Source of the DNA: JAKFDK01 sp036676195
Lineage (GTDB): Bacteria > Bacillota > Sulfobacillia > Symbiobacteriales > ZC4RG38
Direction: 5' to 3'
Length of the DNA: 5,983 nt
Assembly (NCBI GenBank): GCA_036676195.1
Contig: JAKFDK010000057.1
Location: forward strand, 1-5,983
Shown piece by piece: positions 5,624 through 5,983 of this stretch. Under the pieces are notes generated by a model, which was not told the DNA's origin, did no database searches, and was given only the letters and a program-made list of their open reading frames with translations. A program made the position numbers and the translations under genes. Position 1 is the first letter of the stretch, and every line of letters starts with the position of its first letter.

Positions 5624-5652
5624 ACCTTAAACCGGTTTGGACAAGTTGTCAA
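5624..5652 (-). promoter_or_regulatory. Sigma-A-type promoter of htrA
   Basis: On the minus strand a perfect -35 TTGACA (5647-5652) is followed, after 17 bases, by TAAGGT (5624-5629), a weak -10. Transcription would begin near 5617, leaving a leader of about 48 bases before the htrA start codon. The spacer contains the palindrome AAACCGGTTT (5629-5638), and TTGACAA-C-TTGTCcAA around the -35 is an imperfect inverted repeat. Confidence 0.6.
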
Positions 5653-5734
5653 GCCAGACCAGTGTTCCGGGTGCAGGAGAAAGGGCGGAATCAGCGGAAG
5701 ATACTTGCGGGAAGAAGCCTCGAGGAGGTACAGC

Positions 5735-5827
5735 ATGCGCCGCTGGCGCCACCCGGGCGCAGGCTGCCGTTGTAATCACCCGGCTGCTGGATCTGTCCGG
5801 TCGCTAGCCATCACCAGGCACGGCTAG
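5735..5827 (+). CDS. Possible 30-aa peptide, stop inside the hairpin
   Basis: GAGGAGG (about 5722-5728) is a near-ideal ribosome binding site, and ATG 5735 follows at good distance. The frame encodes MRRWRHPGAGCRCNHPAAG and 11 more residues, arginine-rich with two cysteines. It ends at TAG 5825-5827, which lies in the ascending arm of the hairpin at 5822-5859. No family is recognised. It could be a leader peptide, or the start of a gene that was cut by rearrangement when the intron or neighbouring DNA arrived. No clear plus-strand promoter was found. Confidence 0.35.
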   Translation: MRRWRHPGAGCRCNHPAAGSVRSLAITRHG

Positions 5828-5859
5828 AGGGGAGCACCGGCAGGTGCTCCCCTCTAGCC
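5822..5859 (+). terminator. Perfect 17-bp hairpin directly before the group II intron
   Basis: GGCTAGAGGGGAGCACC (5822-5838) and GGTGCTCCCCTCTAGCC (5843-5859) pair perfectly around GGCA. A single C separates it from the intron start. No T tract is left on the plus strand. It is terminator-like in fold, and probably the structure recognised by the intron at insertion. Confidence 0.7.
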
Positions 5860-5860
5860 C

Positions 5861-5983
5861 GTACGCCCGGCATGGGCGTCATCTTATCCGGTGAAAGTCC
5901 GGCATGGGTCAGGCAGTCCGACCCATTAGCCAGAGGCAAGGGTGTCCGTCGCGAGGCGGAATCTGAAGGAAGCCCGAGGCAAA
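5861..5983 (+). mobile_element. Group II intron, 5' part of domain I, truncated by the window end
   Basis: The segment has the layout of the 5' end of a bacterial group II intron ribozyme. ACGCCC-GGCAT-GGGCGT forms the first stem (5863-5879), CCGG-TGAAAGT-CCGG the next (about 5891-5905) and TGGGTC-GACCCA another (about 5909-5929). Then come AGGCAAGGGTGTCC, the stem CCGTC-GCGA-GGCGG with a GNRA tetraloop, and the strongly conserved GGAATCTGAAGGAAGCC. The 5' end would be GTACG at 5861, one change from the usual GTGYG. The rest of domain I, any maturase gene and domains V/VI lie beyond the window. Insertion behind a hairpin points to class C, but the class cannot be set from this part. Confidence 0.82.

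Noticed and set aside
5569..5736. N-terminal extension of HtrA to the start at 5736
   Set aside because: It would translate through the promoter and heptad repeats, has no HtrA homology, and the ATG at 5568 has a strong ribosome binding site.
1..5983. CRISPR array, riboswitch or rRNA
   Set aside because: No regularly spaced repeats of the right size, no recognisable riboswitch core and no rRNA signature were seen.

Overview
The window looks like an accessory stretch of a GC-rich, spore-forming Firmicute, probably in the Clostridia (Moorella/Desulfotomaculum-like). This is an inference from a CotF-like spore-coat protein, strong Shine-Dalgarno sites, a CCA-encoding tRNA-Val fragment, a CtsR-like operator and a group II intron. 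The genus cannot be fixed from the sequence.

Left part (1-1881): the 3' part of istB of an IS21-family element, its right-end repeats (about 795-861), then about 1 kb with no convincing gene. That stretch holds a perfect 16-bp palindrome, a 12-bp tandem repeat and the 3' half of a tRNA-Val(UAC) gene at 1381-1427. The tRNA fragment is intact from the anticodon loop to the CCA but has no 5' half, which is the footprint left by tRNA-targeting integrative elements. The region reads as a graveyard of mobile elements.

Middle (1882-3754, minus strand): a compact operon of padR, an ABC ATPase (fetA-like) and a UPF0014/FetB permease, probably a metal (iron) exporter under a PadR repressor. Upstream of padR lie two perfect head-to-tail 13-bp repeats, a candidate operator.

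Right-middle (3762-5652, minus strand): a small CotF-like protein between two hairpins, then a stress-protease operon. The operon is a soluble HtrA-type serine protease with one PDZ domain and no visible membrane anchor, followed by a 103-aa protein I do not recognise and possibly a 47-aa proline/leucine-rich peptide. The htrA promoter is well formed, and heptad repeats resembling CtsR boxes sit at its predicted transcription start.

Right end (5735-5983, plus strand): a 30-codon reading frame with a good ribosome binding site, whose stop lies in a perfect 17-bp hairpin. One base after the hairpin begins a group II intron (start of domain I), which runs off the window. Insertion directly behind a terminator-like hairpin is the habit of class C introns.

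I did not find a clearly new multi-gene system. The most promising loose ends are the intron/hairpin junction, the tRNA fragment, the two operator-like repeat arrays and the unknown gene(s) downstream of htrA.
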